A stretch of 64,000 bases of DNA, taken from contig NZ_VMSG01000001.1 in assembly GCF_007713465.1 (NCBI RefSeq), positions 1-64,000 on the forward strand, read 5' to 3'. Position 1 is the stretch's first letter; each line of letters opens with the position of its first letter. Source of the DNA: Pseudomonas sp. H3(2019) (GTDB taxonomy: Bacteria; Pseudomonadota; Gammaproteobacteria; Pseudomonadales; Pseudomonadaceae). Below the pieces are notes generated by a model. The model was not told the DNA's origin. It worked only from the letters and a program-made list of their open reading frames with translations, and did not search any database. The position numbers and the translations under genes were made by a program. Shown here piece after piece: positions 9,227 through 18,819 of the stretch.

Positions 9227-10252
9227 TTATTCGCTATCTGGTCCGCGCAGGTTTTCAAATTGGCTCATGCCGTCGGGAATCAGGTTGCGCACGATGGCCG
9301 CAAAGTCGGCGTGCACCAGATTCTTTGCCCGGTTCAACAGCACCGGCAGCGGGCTGGAAGGCTCTTGACGCGTGTAGTACGCAAGAATCCGGTCCAGGCT
9401 GCGCAGCACGTCGTCGCGGTTGTTGATTTCGCCAGTGCCGGAACTGCGCGGTGCGCTCGGTGCGGTGGCGTATTCAACTGGCGCGGCGCTGTCATCGCTA
9501 ATGGCATCGGGCAGGGGGCCGTCGCCGCTCTGGGGGGCGAACTGACCGAGGATCTGCAGGGCCATTTTGATCGGCTGCTTCAACGGGCCAAGGTCAACGC
9601 CCTGGGCGGAACCGACGTATTCGCTAACCTGTTGCTCAATGGTCTCGGCGGCATTGCGGGCCTCGTGCAAGGCTTCGCGGGTGATTTCCAGTTGCTCGGG
9701 ATCGCTGCCGAGGAACGCCCCGGCGAGTTGCTCGGAGCCGAGGTTTTCGTCAGGGAAGCTTTGCAGGCCGCTGGCATTGGCGGCGGCGCGCAGGCTGACA
9801 GGGCCAAAGGTACGCGAGCGGGCCAGGATGCTTTCGCGCAGCAGGCGGATGGTGGTATCCGACGTCAGGCCGGCAAGGGCATTGATGCGCACGGTAGGAT
9901 CGTTGTCGTCATCGGCATCCAGTCGCGGATGCAGGTCGGCCCAGTATTGCTTGAGTAATTCGCCGATCAGCGTCAGGACGCGGGCCAGGCCCGTGACGCC
10001 TTCGAGGGCAAGGGAACTTTGCAAAAGGAAATGGGTGATACGCAGGTCTTTACTGCGTTGCAACAAATCCAGGCTTTGCTGCTGGATGCTGCTCCATTCA
10101 GGGGGTTCGGCAGGCAATATCGAATCGCCCATGCTGCGCTCGGGCTGGCCGCGGGAGTCGCGTTCCAGGCGCAAGAATGCCTGGTCATATTCCAGATCTT
10201 CACCGCAAGGCGAAGTCTCGGAAATGGCGGCGAGCAGCGAAGGTACTTCCAC
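9227..10252 (-). CDS. tssA1: T6SS assembly protein TssA (cluster 1, ImpA type)
   Basis: TssA helps assemble the baseplate and prime or cap the growing sheath and tube. The 341-residue protein has the N-terminal ImpA-like region with ETSPCGEDLEYDQAF at residues 12-26 and WADLHPRLDADDDNDP, a family hallmark, near residue 105. It is shorter than, and of a different class from, the 518-residue TssA of cluster 2. The start is GTG at 10252 with AGGGAG 10 nt upstream. It is the first gene of the minus-strand operon and faces fha across a 402-bp divergent promoter region. Confidence 0.92.
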   Translation of the reverse strand: MEVPSLLAAISETSPCGEDLEYDQAFLRLERDSRGQPERSMGDSILPAEPPEWSSIQQQSLDLLQRSKDLRITHFLLQSSLALEGVTGLARVLTLIGELLKQYWADLHPRLDADDDNDPTVRINALAGLTSDTTIRLLRESILARSRTFGPVSLRAAANASGLQSFPDENLGSEQLAGAFLGSDPEQLEITREALHEARNAAETIEQQVSEYVGSAQGVDLGPLKQPIKMALQILGQFAPQSGDGPLPDAISDDSAAPVEYATAPSAPRSSGTGEINNRDDVLRSLDRILAYYTRQEPSSPLPVLLNRAKNLVHADFAAIVRNLIPDGMSQFENLRGPDSE

Positions 10253-10654
10253 TGAATCTGATCTCCCTATCGCCCGCTGACAGAGTCGGGCATTTCACAC
10301 GCGAGTTCGCGATGGAACTTTACATGTTTCCTTGACGGTAATTGCTCTTTTGAGGGGCAGTGATCTTGAAGTGCCGTCGCACATATTCAAGAAGTTGCGC
10401 ATTTTTGGTGTAGTACTTATGCCTTGTCAAGGTAAGCTATTGCCCTGCGTGACAGATGTGAGGTGCTTAACAACCCGCGCGACCGATGGGTCGAGGCGGG
10501 CATTAATGCAGGTTTTTTGTCACGCAAGCCGGTTAAGATCAGCAATCATGCTGGTAGAAAGGCGTTTTCGACGTTGTTTGCAAGGTATGTCGGCGAGTCA
10601 CTCGGGCGTAGGCCCCCACTCGCCTGCGCGCAAAGTGTTCAGCAAGGAGGCGAG
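10253..10654. promoter_or_regulatory. Divergent intergenic region between tssA1 and fha1
   Basis: This 402-bp gap has no convincing gene. It must hold the promoters of both halves of cluster 1, because all genes to its left run leftwards and all to its right run rightwards. It is more AT-rich than the flanking genes in 10310-10460. I could not fix a clear sigma-70 or sigma-54 promoter by eye. The long leader before fha suggests post-transcriptional control. Confidence 0.6.
10643..10650 (+). promoter_or_regulatory. Candidate RsmA/CsrA site over the fha1 ribosome binding site
   Basis: CAAGGAGG fits the consensus CANGGANG of RsmA/CsrA family proteins and is also the Shine-Dalgarno sequence of fha, 4 nt before its ATG. 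Binding there would block translation. H1 T6SS genes of P. aeruginosa are known targets of RsmA, but here the site is inferred only from the motif. Confidence 0.4.
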
Positions 10655-12076
10655 ATGTCGCTGTGTTTGACTATCACTAGTTATCACAAAATTACCCCAG
10701 GTCAGTGCTCTGAAAAATCCATGGACCAGGGCGTGATGGCAATTGGCCGTAATTCTGATAATGACTGGGTATTGCCTGACCCTCAGCGCCTTATTTCCGG
10801 CAAACATTGCGTTATTCAATACAAAGATGGCCGCTACTATTTAACCGATAACAGTACTAATGGTGTGGAATTGGTCAAGGCCGGCATTCGTCTGCGCAAG
10901 GGAAGCAGCGAGCCGTTGCAGGATGGCGAAGTTATCCGTATCGGTGATTATGACATTCAGGCGCGCATCGATTTCAGTCTGCCGGTGACTGACGGCAACC
11001 CTTTCGCCGATTCGTCCAACAGCTTCGAGGCCCTGATGGGGCGCCAGGGCGCTGTTGTGAATACGCCGACGTCGTTGCCCATGACATCGCCTGCACATTT
11101 CCAGGGCGGGTCGGCCATGGACACAGTGTCGGACCTTTTCGACTTTCTGTCACCGACCAGCGTCCCGCCTGCCACCCAGCCCGACCATGTCCCGGCCGAG
11201 CAGCATGACTTCCGCCCACCGACCCCGATCTCCAACCCGGCGCCCGTGGCCGTGCCTGTAGCGTTGGCGTCGGCCCCGGTGATTCCGGAAGATTGGGACC
11301 TGTTCAGCGGCAAGCCTGAGCCGATGGCGGTTGCCCCGCTGCCTGTCGCCCCCTTGCCTGTTGCAGAGGTTACGCCGTCACCCGCGCCTCCAGTCAGCAC
11401 GCCGATCGCGTCGGCACCCCTGCGTGAACCGCCCGAGGCCATCGTCGAACGCGAGGTCAATCCGGTCAGCCCAGCCGACGATGCTCAACCCGACCTGTTG
11501 CAAGCCTTCCTGCGCGGCGCCGGGCTGGATCAGTTGCGCCTGGACAAGGCCCAGGCCGAAGCGCAGATGGAAAGCATCGGCCGCAGTTATCGGTTGATGG
11601 TCGAAGGCCTGATCGATGTCTTGCGCGCCCGCAGTAGCCTCAAGGGCGAGTTCCGCATTCAGCAGACGATGATTCAACCCGTGGAAAACAACCCGCTGAA
11701 ATTCGCTCCCAACGTCGATGAAGCCTTGCTGTTGCTGCTGCGCCAGAGCAATCCGGCGTTCATGGCGCCGGACCTGGCGGTGCGCGATAGCTTCGATGAC
11801 TTGCGTGCCCACCAATTGGCGGTGATGGCCGGTGTGGAAGCAGCGATCAAGCACCTGCTGGCGCGCTTCGAGCCGGCGCAACTGGAAGAGCGCATGGGCA
11901 AGCCCGGTGGCCTGTCGAGCATTTTCAATGGCTCGCGACAGGCCCAGTACTGGCAGCAGTTCGCCGAGCTCTACAGCAAGATTTCCCGCGAGGCCCAAGA
12001 GGATTTCCAGGACCTGTTCGGTCGGGAATTCAGCCGCGCCTACGAAGAGCACAGTACAAGGCCGCGCCGCAGCTGA
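10655..12076 (+). CDS. fha1: T6SS FHA-domain protein (Fha1/TagH type)
   Basis: In the H1 system Fha1 is phosphorylated by PpkA and dephosphorylated by PppA, which switches assembly on and off. The 473-residue protein has an FHA domain at residues 1-100: IGRNSDNDWVLPDPQRLISG carries the phosphothreonine-binding Arg and Ser, and DNSTNG closes the domain. A proline-rich linker (about 130-260) and a C-terminal TagH-type domain follow, the latter with IQQTMIQPVENNPLKF. The start at 10655 has a strong AAGGAGG 4-11 nt upstream. It is the first gene of the plus-strand operon. Cluster 2 has its own fha at 43886. Confidence 0.93.
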   Translation: MSLCLTITSYHKITPGQCSEKSMDQGVMAIGRNSDNDWVLPDPQRLISGKHCVIQYKDGRYYLTDNSTNGVELVKAGIRLRKGSSEPLQDGEVIRIGDYDIQARIDFSLPVTDGNPFADSSNSFEALMGRQGAVVNTPTSLPMTSPAHFQGGSAMDTVSDLFDFLSPTSVPPATQPDHVPAEQHDFRPPTPISNPAPVAVPVALASAPVIPEDWDLFSGKPEPMAVAPLPVAPLPVAEVTPSPAPPVSTPIASAPLREPPEAIVEREVNPVSPADDAQPDLLQAFLRGAGLDQLRLDKAQAEAQMESIGRSYRLMVEGLIDVLRARSSLKGEFRIQQTMIQPVENNPLKFAPNVDEALLLLLRQSNPAFMAPDLAVRDSFDDLRAHQLAVMAGVEAAIKHLLARFEPAQLEERMGKPGGLSSIFNGSRQAQYWQQFAELYSKISREAQEDFQDLFGREFSRAYEEHSTRPRRS

Positions 12077-12148
12077 GCACCGACTCATAACGCCATACAC
12101 AGCAATGAACGGAACAACGGATAGCTGAAACGTCATTGAGGACGCAGG

Positions 12149-12667
12149 ATGATTCCCAGGTTTTTACTCGCAGTTGCCACCGCGCTTCTGCTGACCGCGT
12201 GTGCGAAGGATACGGCCAAACCCCAGCCCGAAGTGGCTGAGGCCGAGGCCGAGGCCGACACCGCCGCCGTCGAGTTGCACTTCCACGCCATCGCCGGGCT
12301 CAACCCCGGTAGCACCGGCCAGCCGGCCCCGGTCCGGGTGCGCATTTTCGAATTGAAAAATGCCGCCACCTTCGGCCGTTCCGATTATTTCGCCCTGGCC
12401 GAACGGGCCCAGGCGACGCTCGGCGCGGATCTGCTCGACCAGGACGAAGTGCTGGTCGAGCCCGGCCAGCAATTGAGCTTGCAACGCGACCTCGACCCAG
12501 CCACCCGCCACATCGGTGTGCTGGTGGGGTACCGCGAACTGGATCAGGCGCAGTGGCGCACGGTGATGAATGTTCCGCCGCGCCAATACACCGAATACCA
12601 GATCAGCCTCGATGTGCGCGCCGTGCGCAGCGCCGTCGTTGTTCCCCCATCCAGCCCTGCCCAGTAA
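12149..12667 (+). CDS. tssJ1: T6SS outer-membrane lipoprotein TssJ (cluster 1)
   Basis: TssJ is an outer-membrane lipoprotein that holds the periplasmic part of TssM and starts membrane-complex assembly. The 172-residue protein begins with a lipoprotein signal, MIPRFLLAVATALLLTAC, whose cysteine at 18 would be lipidated. The mature part has the family pattern VRVRIFELKNAATFGRSDYFAL and later VGYRELDQAQWR. An acidic, glutamate-rich stretch follows the lipidation site. It lies 72 nt after fha and 15 nt before tssK. Confidence 0.92.
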   Translation: MIPRFLLAVATALLLTACAKDTAKPQPEVAEAEAEADTAAVELHFHAIAGLNPGSTGQPAPVRVRIFELKNAATFGRSDYFALAERAQATLGADLLDQDEVLVEPGQQLSLQRDLDPATRHIGVLVGYRELDQAQWRTVMNVPPRQYTEYQISLDVRAVRSAVVVPPSSPAQ

Positions 12668-12682
12668 GCAATCGGAGCCCCC

Positions 12683-14017
12683 ATGTCCTGGAACAATCGC
12701 GTGGTCTGGTCGGAAGGCATGTTCATTGGAACGCAGCACTTCCAGCAGCATGACCGTTATCTGGAAAACCTCATCGACGCCCGAAGCCGCCCGTTGTCGG
12801 CCGGCGCCTGGGGTTTTTCCGAATTGCTGATTGATCAGGGGCTGTTGGCCCAGGGCAAACTGGCAATCATCTCGGCGCGGGGCCTGTTACCGGACGGCAC
12901 GCCATTCAACATTCCCCAGGATGACCTGGCGCCGAGCCCGCTGAATGTCGATGCCGACCTGCGCGATGGCCTGGTGTACCTGGCCTTGCCGCTCAAGCGT
13001 GCCGGAGCGCGTGACACTGTTGATGAAGGCGAAACCCCGGGCGCTGCGCGCTACGTGAGCCAGGTGCGTGAAGTACGGGACGACAACGCGCCGTTCGAAA
13101 ACCGTGCGCCGGTGGCAGTAGGTTCCAGGGCGCTGCGATTGTTGATTGCCGAGGATGGCATCAGCGACTATGCCGCCATCGGCCTGGTGCGAATCAAAGA
13201 GAAGCGCGCCGACCGCGCCCTGGTGCTCGACGACACTTACATCCCACCGCTGCTGGATGTATCCGCCTCCAAACCCCTGGCCGCGTTTCGTAGCGAGCTG
13301 CTGGGCCTGCTTCATCAACGCGGTGAAGCCCTCGCCGGGCGGGTGGTCGCTTCCGGTGCCGGCGGTGCCTCGGAAATTGCCGACTTCATGCTGCTGCAAC
13401 TGGTCAACCGCGCTCAGCCGTTGATCCAGCACTTGAGCCAGTTGAGCCCGTTGCACCCCGAGCGGTTCTACAGCGAGTTGGTGAGCCTGGCCGGTGAGTT
13501 TTCGACCTTTACCGCTTCCGGGCGGCGACCGCAGGAAAACCCGCAGTACCAGCACGACAACCTGGCGCTGAGTTTTGCGCCGGTGATGCAAGCCCTGCGC
13601 GAGGCGCTGTCGATGCTGATCGACAGCAAGGCCACGCCGATTCCGATCGTCGAAAAAGCCTACGGCATTCATGTGGCAATGCTGGCTGACAAGGCCCTGC
13701 TCGACAGCGCCAGTTTCATCCTGGTGGTGCGCGCCGACGTGCCTGCCGAGACCCTGCGCAGCCACTTCGGCCAACAGAGCAAGGTCGGCTCGGTGGAGCA
13801 CATCCGCAACCTGGTCAACCTGCAATTGCCGGGCATCGGCCTGCTGCCGCTGCCGGTGGCGCCACGGCAGATCCCGTATCACGCGGGCTCCACCTATTAC
13901 GAACTCGACCGGGGCAGCGAGCATTGGCAGCAACTGGCCAACTCCGGAGGATTTGCGTTCTACATCGCGGGGCAATTCCCGGGGCTGGACCTGGCTTTCT
14001 GGGCGATCCGAGGATAA
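12683..14017 (+). CDS. tssK1: T6SS baseplate protein TssK (cluster 1)
   Basis: TssK links the baseplate to the TssJLM membrane complex and acts as a receptor-binding-protein-like trimer. The 444-residue protein starts MSWNNRVVWSEGMFIGTQHF, and QHFQQHDRY is the classic N-terminal motif. Further marks are the inner LMLLQLVNR-like segment (FMLLQLVNRAQPL) and the C-terminal LPGIGLLPLPVAPRQIPYH followed by FYIAGQFPGLDLAFWAIR. It sits in the tssJ-tssK-tssL order normal for this system. Confidence 0.95.
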   Translation: MSWNNRVVWSEGMFIGTQHFQQHDRYLENLIDARSRPLSAGAWGFSELLIDQGLLAQGKLAIISARGLLPDGTPFNIPQDDLAPSPLNVDADLRDGLVYLALPLKRAGARDTVDEGETPGAARYVSQVREVRDDNAPFENRAPVAVGSRALRLLIAEDGISDYAAIGLVRIKEKRADRALVLDDTYIPPLLDVSASKPLAAFRSELLGLLHQRGEALAGRVVASGAGGASEIADFMLLQLVNRAQPLIQHLSQLSPLHPERFYSELVSLAGEFSTFTASGRRPQENPQYQHDNLALSFAPVMQALREALSMLIDSKATPIPIVEKAYGIHVAMLADKALLDSASFILVVRADVPAETLRSHFGQQSKVGSVEHIRNLVNLQLPGIGLLPLPVAPRQIPYHAGSTYYELDRGSEHWQQLANSGGFAFYIAGQFPGLDLAFWAIRG

Positions 14018-14023
14018 ACCGCA

Positions 14024-15322
14024 ATGAACAACGACGATCGTACCCAGTTCATGCCGACACCCGGTGGCCGTGGCGCCGACCCGGCCCGCCCGGATCCTGG
14101 TCGCGCCCAGTCCGCGCCGCTTTCGATGCCGGCCGCGCCGGTGTTGACCGGTAAAGCTGAAGGTCTCAACCCTCTGGAGAGCGCCGCGGGCCCGCTGCTG
14201 GCTTTGATGACCCGCTTGCGCAACACCATTGCCCACCCGGCGCCGGCGAGCCTGCGGGCGCAATTACTGGCCTACCTGCGCCAGTTCGAGGAACGCGCCG
14301 AGGCCGCCGGTGTGGTGCGCAACGATGTGTTGCTGGCCCGTTACGCCCTGTGCACTGCGCTGGATGAAGCGGTGTTGAGTACGCCGTGGGGCGGCAGCAG
14401 CGACTGGGGCAAGCAAAGTTTGCTGATCACCGTGCACAACGAAGCCAAGGGCGGCGAGAAGGTGTTCCAGCTCTTGGAGCATTGCCTGCAAAGCCCCCGC
14501 GAACGTTTGTATCTGCTGGAGCTGTTGTACCTGTGCATGTGTCTGGGTTTCGAAGGGCGTTATCGGGTCATCAACGACGGTCGCAGCCAACTGGAGGCCT
14601 TGCGTGAACGCACCAGTGCGGTCATCCGCAGCGCCCGTGGCGACTATGAGCGTGAACTGTCGCCGCATTGGCGCGGCGTCGCCGTGGCCCGCGACCGGCT
14701 GGCGCAATTCATGCCGCCATGGATCACCGTGGCCATCGGCGTGGCGTTGCTGCTGGCACTGCTGTTCGGCCTGCGCTTGAAACTGGCCGCCGATGCCGAG
14801 CCGGTGTTTAAAAATATCCATGCCCTGGGCGAGATCCCGGTGCAGGCGATCGACCGCCCGGTGGTGCAACCGAAACTGATCGAGCGCCCCCGCCTGGCGG
14901 GCTTCCTTGCCGATGAAATCAAGGCCGGTCGGGTGGCCGTGGAAGATGCCGTTGATCGTTCCGTGGTGACCATCCGTGGCGATGAGCTGTTCGCTTCGGG
15001 CAGCGCCAGCATCGTCGACAATTTCCAGCCGCTGATGCTGCGCATCGCCGAGGCCATTCGCATGGTCAAGGGCCAGGTCCGGGTGACCGGGCACAGTGAC
15101 AATCGCCCGATTGCCACCCTGCGGTTTCCATCGAACTGGGCCTTGTCCGAGGCACGGGCCACTTCGGTGCTGCAAATCCTTTCGGCCAAGACCGGCCAGC
15201 CCGAGCGCTTCAGCGCCGAAGGCCGCAGCGACACCGAGCCGCTGGCCTCGAACGCTACGACAGAGGGCCGCGCACGCAATCGTCGGGTCGAAATCACAGT
15301 ATTGGCGGAGGGGGTCGAGTGA
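14024..15322 (+). CDS. tssL1: T6SS inner-membrane protein TssL with OmpA-like C-terminus (cluster 1)
   Basis: TssL (DotU) forms the inner-membrane complex with TssM. The 432-residue protein has a proline-rich start, then a cytoplasmic DotU domain (about 50-225) with the ALDEAVLSTPWG motif, one transmembrane helix near 230-252, and an OmpA-like peptidoglycan-binding domain at about 310-430 (VTGHSDNRP, NWALSEARA, EGRARNRRVEI). The extra OmpA domain is typical of H1-type TssL. The cluster-2 TssL lacks it. It overlaps tssM by 4 nt. Confidence 0.95.
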   Translation: MNNDDRTQFMPTPGGRGADPARPDPGRAQSAPLSMPAAPVLTGKAEGLNPLESAAGPLLALMTRLRNTIAHPAPASLRAQLLAYLRQFEERAEAAGVVRNDVLLARYALCTALDEAVLSTPWGGSSDWGKQSLLITVHNEAKGGEKVFQLLEHCLQSPRERLYLLELLYLCMCLGFEGRYRVINDGRSQLEALRERTSAVIRSARGDYERELSPHWRGVAVARDRLAQFMPPWITVAIGVALLLALLFGLRLKLAADAEPVFKNIHALGEIPVQAIDRPVVQPKLIERPRLAGFLADEIKAGRVAVEDAVDRSVVTIRGDELFASGSASIVDNFQPLMLRIAEAIRMVKGQVRVTGHSDNRPIATLRFPSNWALSEARATSVLQILSAKTGQPERFSAEGRSDTEPLASNATTEGRARNRRVEITVLAEGVE

Positions 15323-18300
15323 AGGCGTTTTTGAGTTTTATCGTCCGCTGGGTCATTCCGTTGCTGGGGCTGATAGCCCTGAGCCTGATCATCTGGTTTG
15401 TCGGGCCGCTGCTCGAATTCCTGGTGCCCGAAGGCCGGCGCTGGGCGCTGATCGTTCTGGTGTTCTCGGTGTGGATCGCCTACCGGGTGTTTCGCATCAT
15501 TCAGGCCCGCCGTCAGGCCGCCGAAGTCATGCGCAGCCTGGCGGCGCAAACCCCACCCGACCCGACCAGCATCGCCACCGCGCAAGAGCTCGAAACCCTG
15601 CGCCAGCGCATGGACGAAGCCTTGGCGCTGTTGAAGAAAGCCAAGCTGGGCGGTGATGAGCGTCGCAATCTCTACGAACTCCCTTGGTATGTGATCATCG
15701 GCCCGCCGGGTTCGGGCAAGACCACTGCGCTGGTCAATTCCGGGCTGCATTTCCCGTTGGCGGCGCAGTTGGGCGCCGGGGCGGTACGCGGCGTCGGTGG
15801 CACGCGCAATTGCGATTGGTGGTTTACCGATCAGGCCGTACTGCTCGACACCGCCGGGCGCTATACCACCCAGGACAGCGACGCGACGGTGGATAAAGCC
15901 GCGTGGCTGGGCTTTCTCGGCCTGTTGAAAAAACAGCGGGCCCGTCGCCCGATCGACGGCGCGTTTATCGCCATCAGCCTTTCCGATCTGCTGCTGGGCA
16001 GCGACGCCGAGCGCGCCGCTCATGCCGCCGCGATCCGCCTGCGTATCCAGGAGTTGTACAGCCAACTGGGCGTGCGTTTTCCGATCTACCTGATGCTGAC
16101 CAAACTCGATCTGGTGCCGGGGTTCATGGAGTATTTCGATACCCTGAGCAAGGAAGAGCGGACCCAGGTCTGGGGCATGACCTTTGCCCTGGACGACGGT
16201 AAAAGCAATGACAGCCCGCTGGCCCATCTGCAAAGCGAATTCGCCGGCCTGGAACAGCGCCTCAACGATCGTTTGGTGGAGCGTTTGCAACAGGAACGCG
16301 ACCCGGCGCGGCGCGAGCTGATCTACGGCTTCGCGCAACAGTTCGGCGCGTTGAAGGATTGCCTGCAAAGCTTCCTTGAGGGCGTATTCAAACCCAATGC
16401 CTTTGAAGAGCGGGTGCTGTTGCGCGGGGTGTATTTCACCAGCGGCACCCAGGAAGGCAGCCCGATTGACCGGCTGATCGGCTCCATGGCCCAGAGCATG
16501 AACCTGGACCGCCAACATCTGGCGCGCCAGAACGGCACCGGGCGCAGTTACTTCATCGAAAAACTCTTCAGCGCCGTGGCTTTTGCCGAGCGTGGGCTGG
16601 TGGGGGTGAACCCGAAAGTCGAACGTCGGCGCAAGTGGATCACTCGGGGTGTGCTGGCCTCGACTGTGGCCCTGGTGCTGGTGGTCGGGACCTTGTGGGT
16701 GGTCAGCTACCGCGCCAACCAGGCGTATATTGCGCAAGTCGATCAGAAAGTCGTGCCCCTGGGCCAGACCCTGCAAAACCTCAGCCCGGCCCAGCGGGAC
16801 GTGCTCGCCGTATTGCCGTTGCTCAACGCGGTGAAGCACCTGGCCGGCGACGCGCCGAGCTGGGCCGAAGGCCTGGGCCTGTATCAGGGCGACATGCTTG
16901 AAGCCGAGTCCGGCAGCGTCTATCGCAAGCTGTTGATCGCGGTCTTTGCGCCACGCTTGCTCACGCGCATCGAAGAGCAACTGCATGGCGGCGGCAATTC
17001 GGACTTCCTTTATGAAGGTCTGAAGGCCTACCTGATGCTCGCCGACAGCGAGCATTACGATGCCGACTTCATCAAAGCGTGGATCGCCCTGGACTGGGAC
17101 CGCAATCTGCCGCGTGACTTGCCGGCCGAGCAGCGTATGGCCCTGGCGGAGCACTTGCAGGCCCTGTTCGAGCGCCATCCGCCCACTGCACGTCTGGACC
17201 CGCGCCTGATCGACGACCTGCGTCGGCAGTTGCAACAACTGCCGGTGGCCCAGCGTGTCTACGACCGGGTCAAGCGGCAGAAACTGCCGGACGGCATCCC
17301 GGACTTTCGTATCAGCGAAGCGGCCGGGCGCGACGCGGCGCTGGTGTTCAGCCGCAAGAGCGGCAAGCCGTTGGGCGAACCCTTGAGCGGCTTCTTCACC
17401 GCCAAGGGTTATCGCCAAGGGTTTTTGCTCAGCAGCCTGAACCAGACCGGCACCCTGGCCGAGGAGCAGTGGGTGCTCGGTCGCGACCAGGCAGACCAGC
17501 AGAACGTCGCCAGCCTGGCCGCCGACGTGCGTCGCCTGTATTTCCAGGATTACCAGCGCCAGTGGGACGCCTTGCTGGCTGATATCGACTTCGTGCCGAT
17601 CACCAGCGTGGCCCAGGCCGCCGATGTGCTGAGGGTGATTTCCGGCCCGAGCTCGCCGTTGAAAAAACTGCTGGTGGCGGTGGCGAAGGAAACCGACCTG
17701 CAACAGGAAGAGCGTCTGCTGGCCGCCAAGGGTGCGCCGGTGGAAGGCGGGGTCGACAAGCTCAAGGAGCGCCTGGGCACCTTGCTCGGCCATGAGCAGG
17801 CGACGCAAAACACACCGGTGTCCAGCGAAGATCCCATCACCGCGCATTTTGCTGAACTCAACAGCATCGTCAGCAAAAACGAAGGCGAGCCGGCGGTCAT
17901 CGACGGCCTGCTGGCCGACATGAATGCGTTGTATGTGCAGGTCAGTGCCATGGTCGGCGCCAGCGGCGACGCCTTGCTTGGCGAAGCCAAGAACCAGGCC
18001 GCAGCGGCCGCGACACGGGTCAGCCTCAACGCCGAGCGTCAACCGGCGTTGGTGCAAGGGCTGGTCAAGTCGGTGGTCAACTCCACCACCAACACCATGA
18101 TGGGCGGGGTACGCAATCAACTGAACGCGGCCTGGACCAGCGAAGTGTTGAACATCTATCGCCAGTCCCTGGCCGGGCGTTATCCGATGTCGCCAGGCAG
18201 TGCGCGAGACGCGACTCTCGACGACTTCGGCCAGTTCTTCGGCGTGGGCGGGGTGATGGACAACTACTTCCGCAAGTACCTGCAGCCGTATGTGGATACC

Positions 18301-18819
18301 TCGACCCAGGCCTGGCGCTGGCAACCGGGCGCTGCGCAGAAGCTCGGCATCGCCCCGGGCGTGCTGCAAACCTTCCAGCGGGCAGCGACCATCCGGGATG
18401 CATTTTTCCGTTCCGGCGGCACCCAGCCGATGGTGCGCTTCGAACTCAAACCCGTGGCGATGGACGCCAGCATCACCCAGTTTTTACTTGACCTCGATGG
18501 CCAGCAATTGAGCTACGACCACGGCCCGAGCCGTCCGACCGCCATGCAATGGCCCAACGCCGGCAGCATCGGCGTGGTGCGGATCTCGATCATGCCGCCT
18601 TCGGCCAGTGGTCGGTCCGGCATCACCCTGGATGGCCCCTGGGCCTGGTTCCGTCTGTTGGAGCAATCAGACCTGACCGCCGGCAACTCGCCGGATCGCT
18701 TCAACCTGCGGCTGCGGGTCGACGGCGCCAGCGCCTCTTACGAGCTGCGGGCCAACAGCGCCTTCAACCCGTTCAAGAGCCGTGTGCTTAGTGGTTTCAG
18801 CCTGCCGGAGCGGTTATGA
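15319..18819 (+). CDS. tssM1: T6SS inner-membrane protein TssM/IcmF (cluster 1)
   Basis: TssM spans the inner membrane and reaches TssJ through the periplasm, forming the channel through which the tube passes. The 1166-residue protein has two N-terminal transmembrane helices (about 8-60), then a cytoplasmic NTPase-like domain with Walker A GPPGSGKTT near 129 and a DTAGRY motif. A third helix lies near 440-462 and is followed by a long periplasmic region. The TssM C-terminal domain ends with NPFKSRVLSGFSLPERL. Start and stop overlap tssL and tagF by 4 nt each, so translation is coupled. Confidence 0.96.
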   Translation: MKAFLSFIVRWVIPLLGLIALSLIIWFVGPLLEFLVPEGRRWALIVLVFSVWIAYRVFRIIQARRQAAEVMRSLAAQTPPDPTSIATAQELETLRQRMDEALALLKKAKLGGDERRNLYELPWYVIIGPPGSGKTTALVNSGLHFPLAAQLGAGAVRGVGGTRNCDWWFTDQAVLLDTAGRYTTQDSDATVDKAAWLGFLGLLKKQRARRPIDGAFIAISLSDLLLGSDAERAAHAAAIRLRIQELYSQLGVRFPIYLMLTKLDLVPGFMEYFDTLSKEERTQVWGMTFALDDGKSNDSPLAHLQSEFAGLEQRLNDRLVERLQQERDPARRELIYGFAQQFGALKDCLQSFLEGVFKPNAFEERVLLRGVYFTSGTQEGSPIDRLIGSMAQSMNLDRQHLARQNGTGRSYFIEKLFSAVAFAERGLVGVNPKVERRRKWITRGVLASTVALVLVVGTLWVVSYRANQAYIAQVDQKVVPLGQTLQNLSPAQRDVLAVLPLLNAVKHLAGDAPSWAEGLGLYQGDMLEAESGSVYRKLLIAVFAPRLLTRIEEQLHGGGNSDFLYEGLKAYLMLADSEHYDADFIKAWIALDWDRNLPRDLPAEQRMALAEHLQALFERHPPTARLDPRLIDDLRRQLQQLPVAQRVYDRVKRQKLPDGIPDFRISEAAGRDAALVFSRKSGKPLGEPLSGFFTAKGYRQGFLLSSLNQTGTLAEEQWVLGRDQADQQNVASLAADVRRLYFQDYQRQWDALLADIDFVPITSVAQAADVLRVISGPSSPLKKLLVAVAKETDLQQEERLLAAKGAPVEGGVDKLKERLGTLLGHEQATQNTPVSSEDPITAHFAELNSIVSKNEGEPAVIDGLLADMNALYVQVSAMVGASGDALLGEAKNQAAAAATRVSLNAERQPALVQGLVKSVVNSTTNTMMGGVRNQLNAAWTSEVLNIYRQSLAGRYPMSPGSARDATLDDFGQFFGVGGVMDNYFRKYLQPYVDTSTQAWRWQPGAAQKLGIAPGVLQTFQRAATIRDAFFRSGGTQPMVRFELKPVAMDASITQFLLDLDGQQLSYDHGPSRPTAMQWPNAGSIGVVRISIMPPSASGRSGITLDGPWAWFRLLEQSDLTAGNSPDRFNLRLRVDGASASYELRANSAFNPFKSRVLSGFSLPERL

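Noticed and set aside
14644..18369. Minus-strand open frame of 1241 codons opposite tssL1 and tssM1
   Set aside because: It lies wholly opposite two genes with clear family motifs; the product is rich in His, Gln, Gly and Arg as expected from the reverse strand of high-GC coding DNA, and shows no domain.
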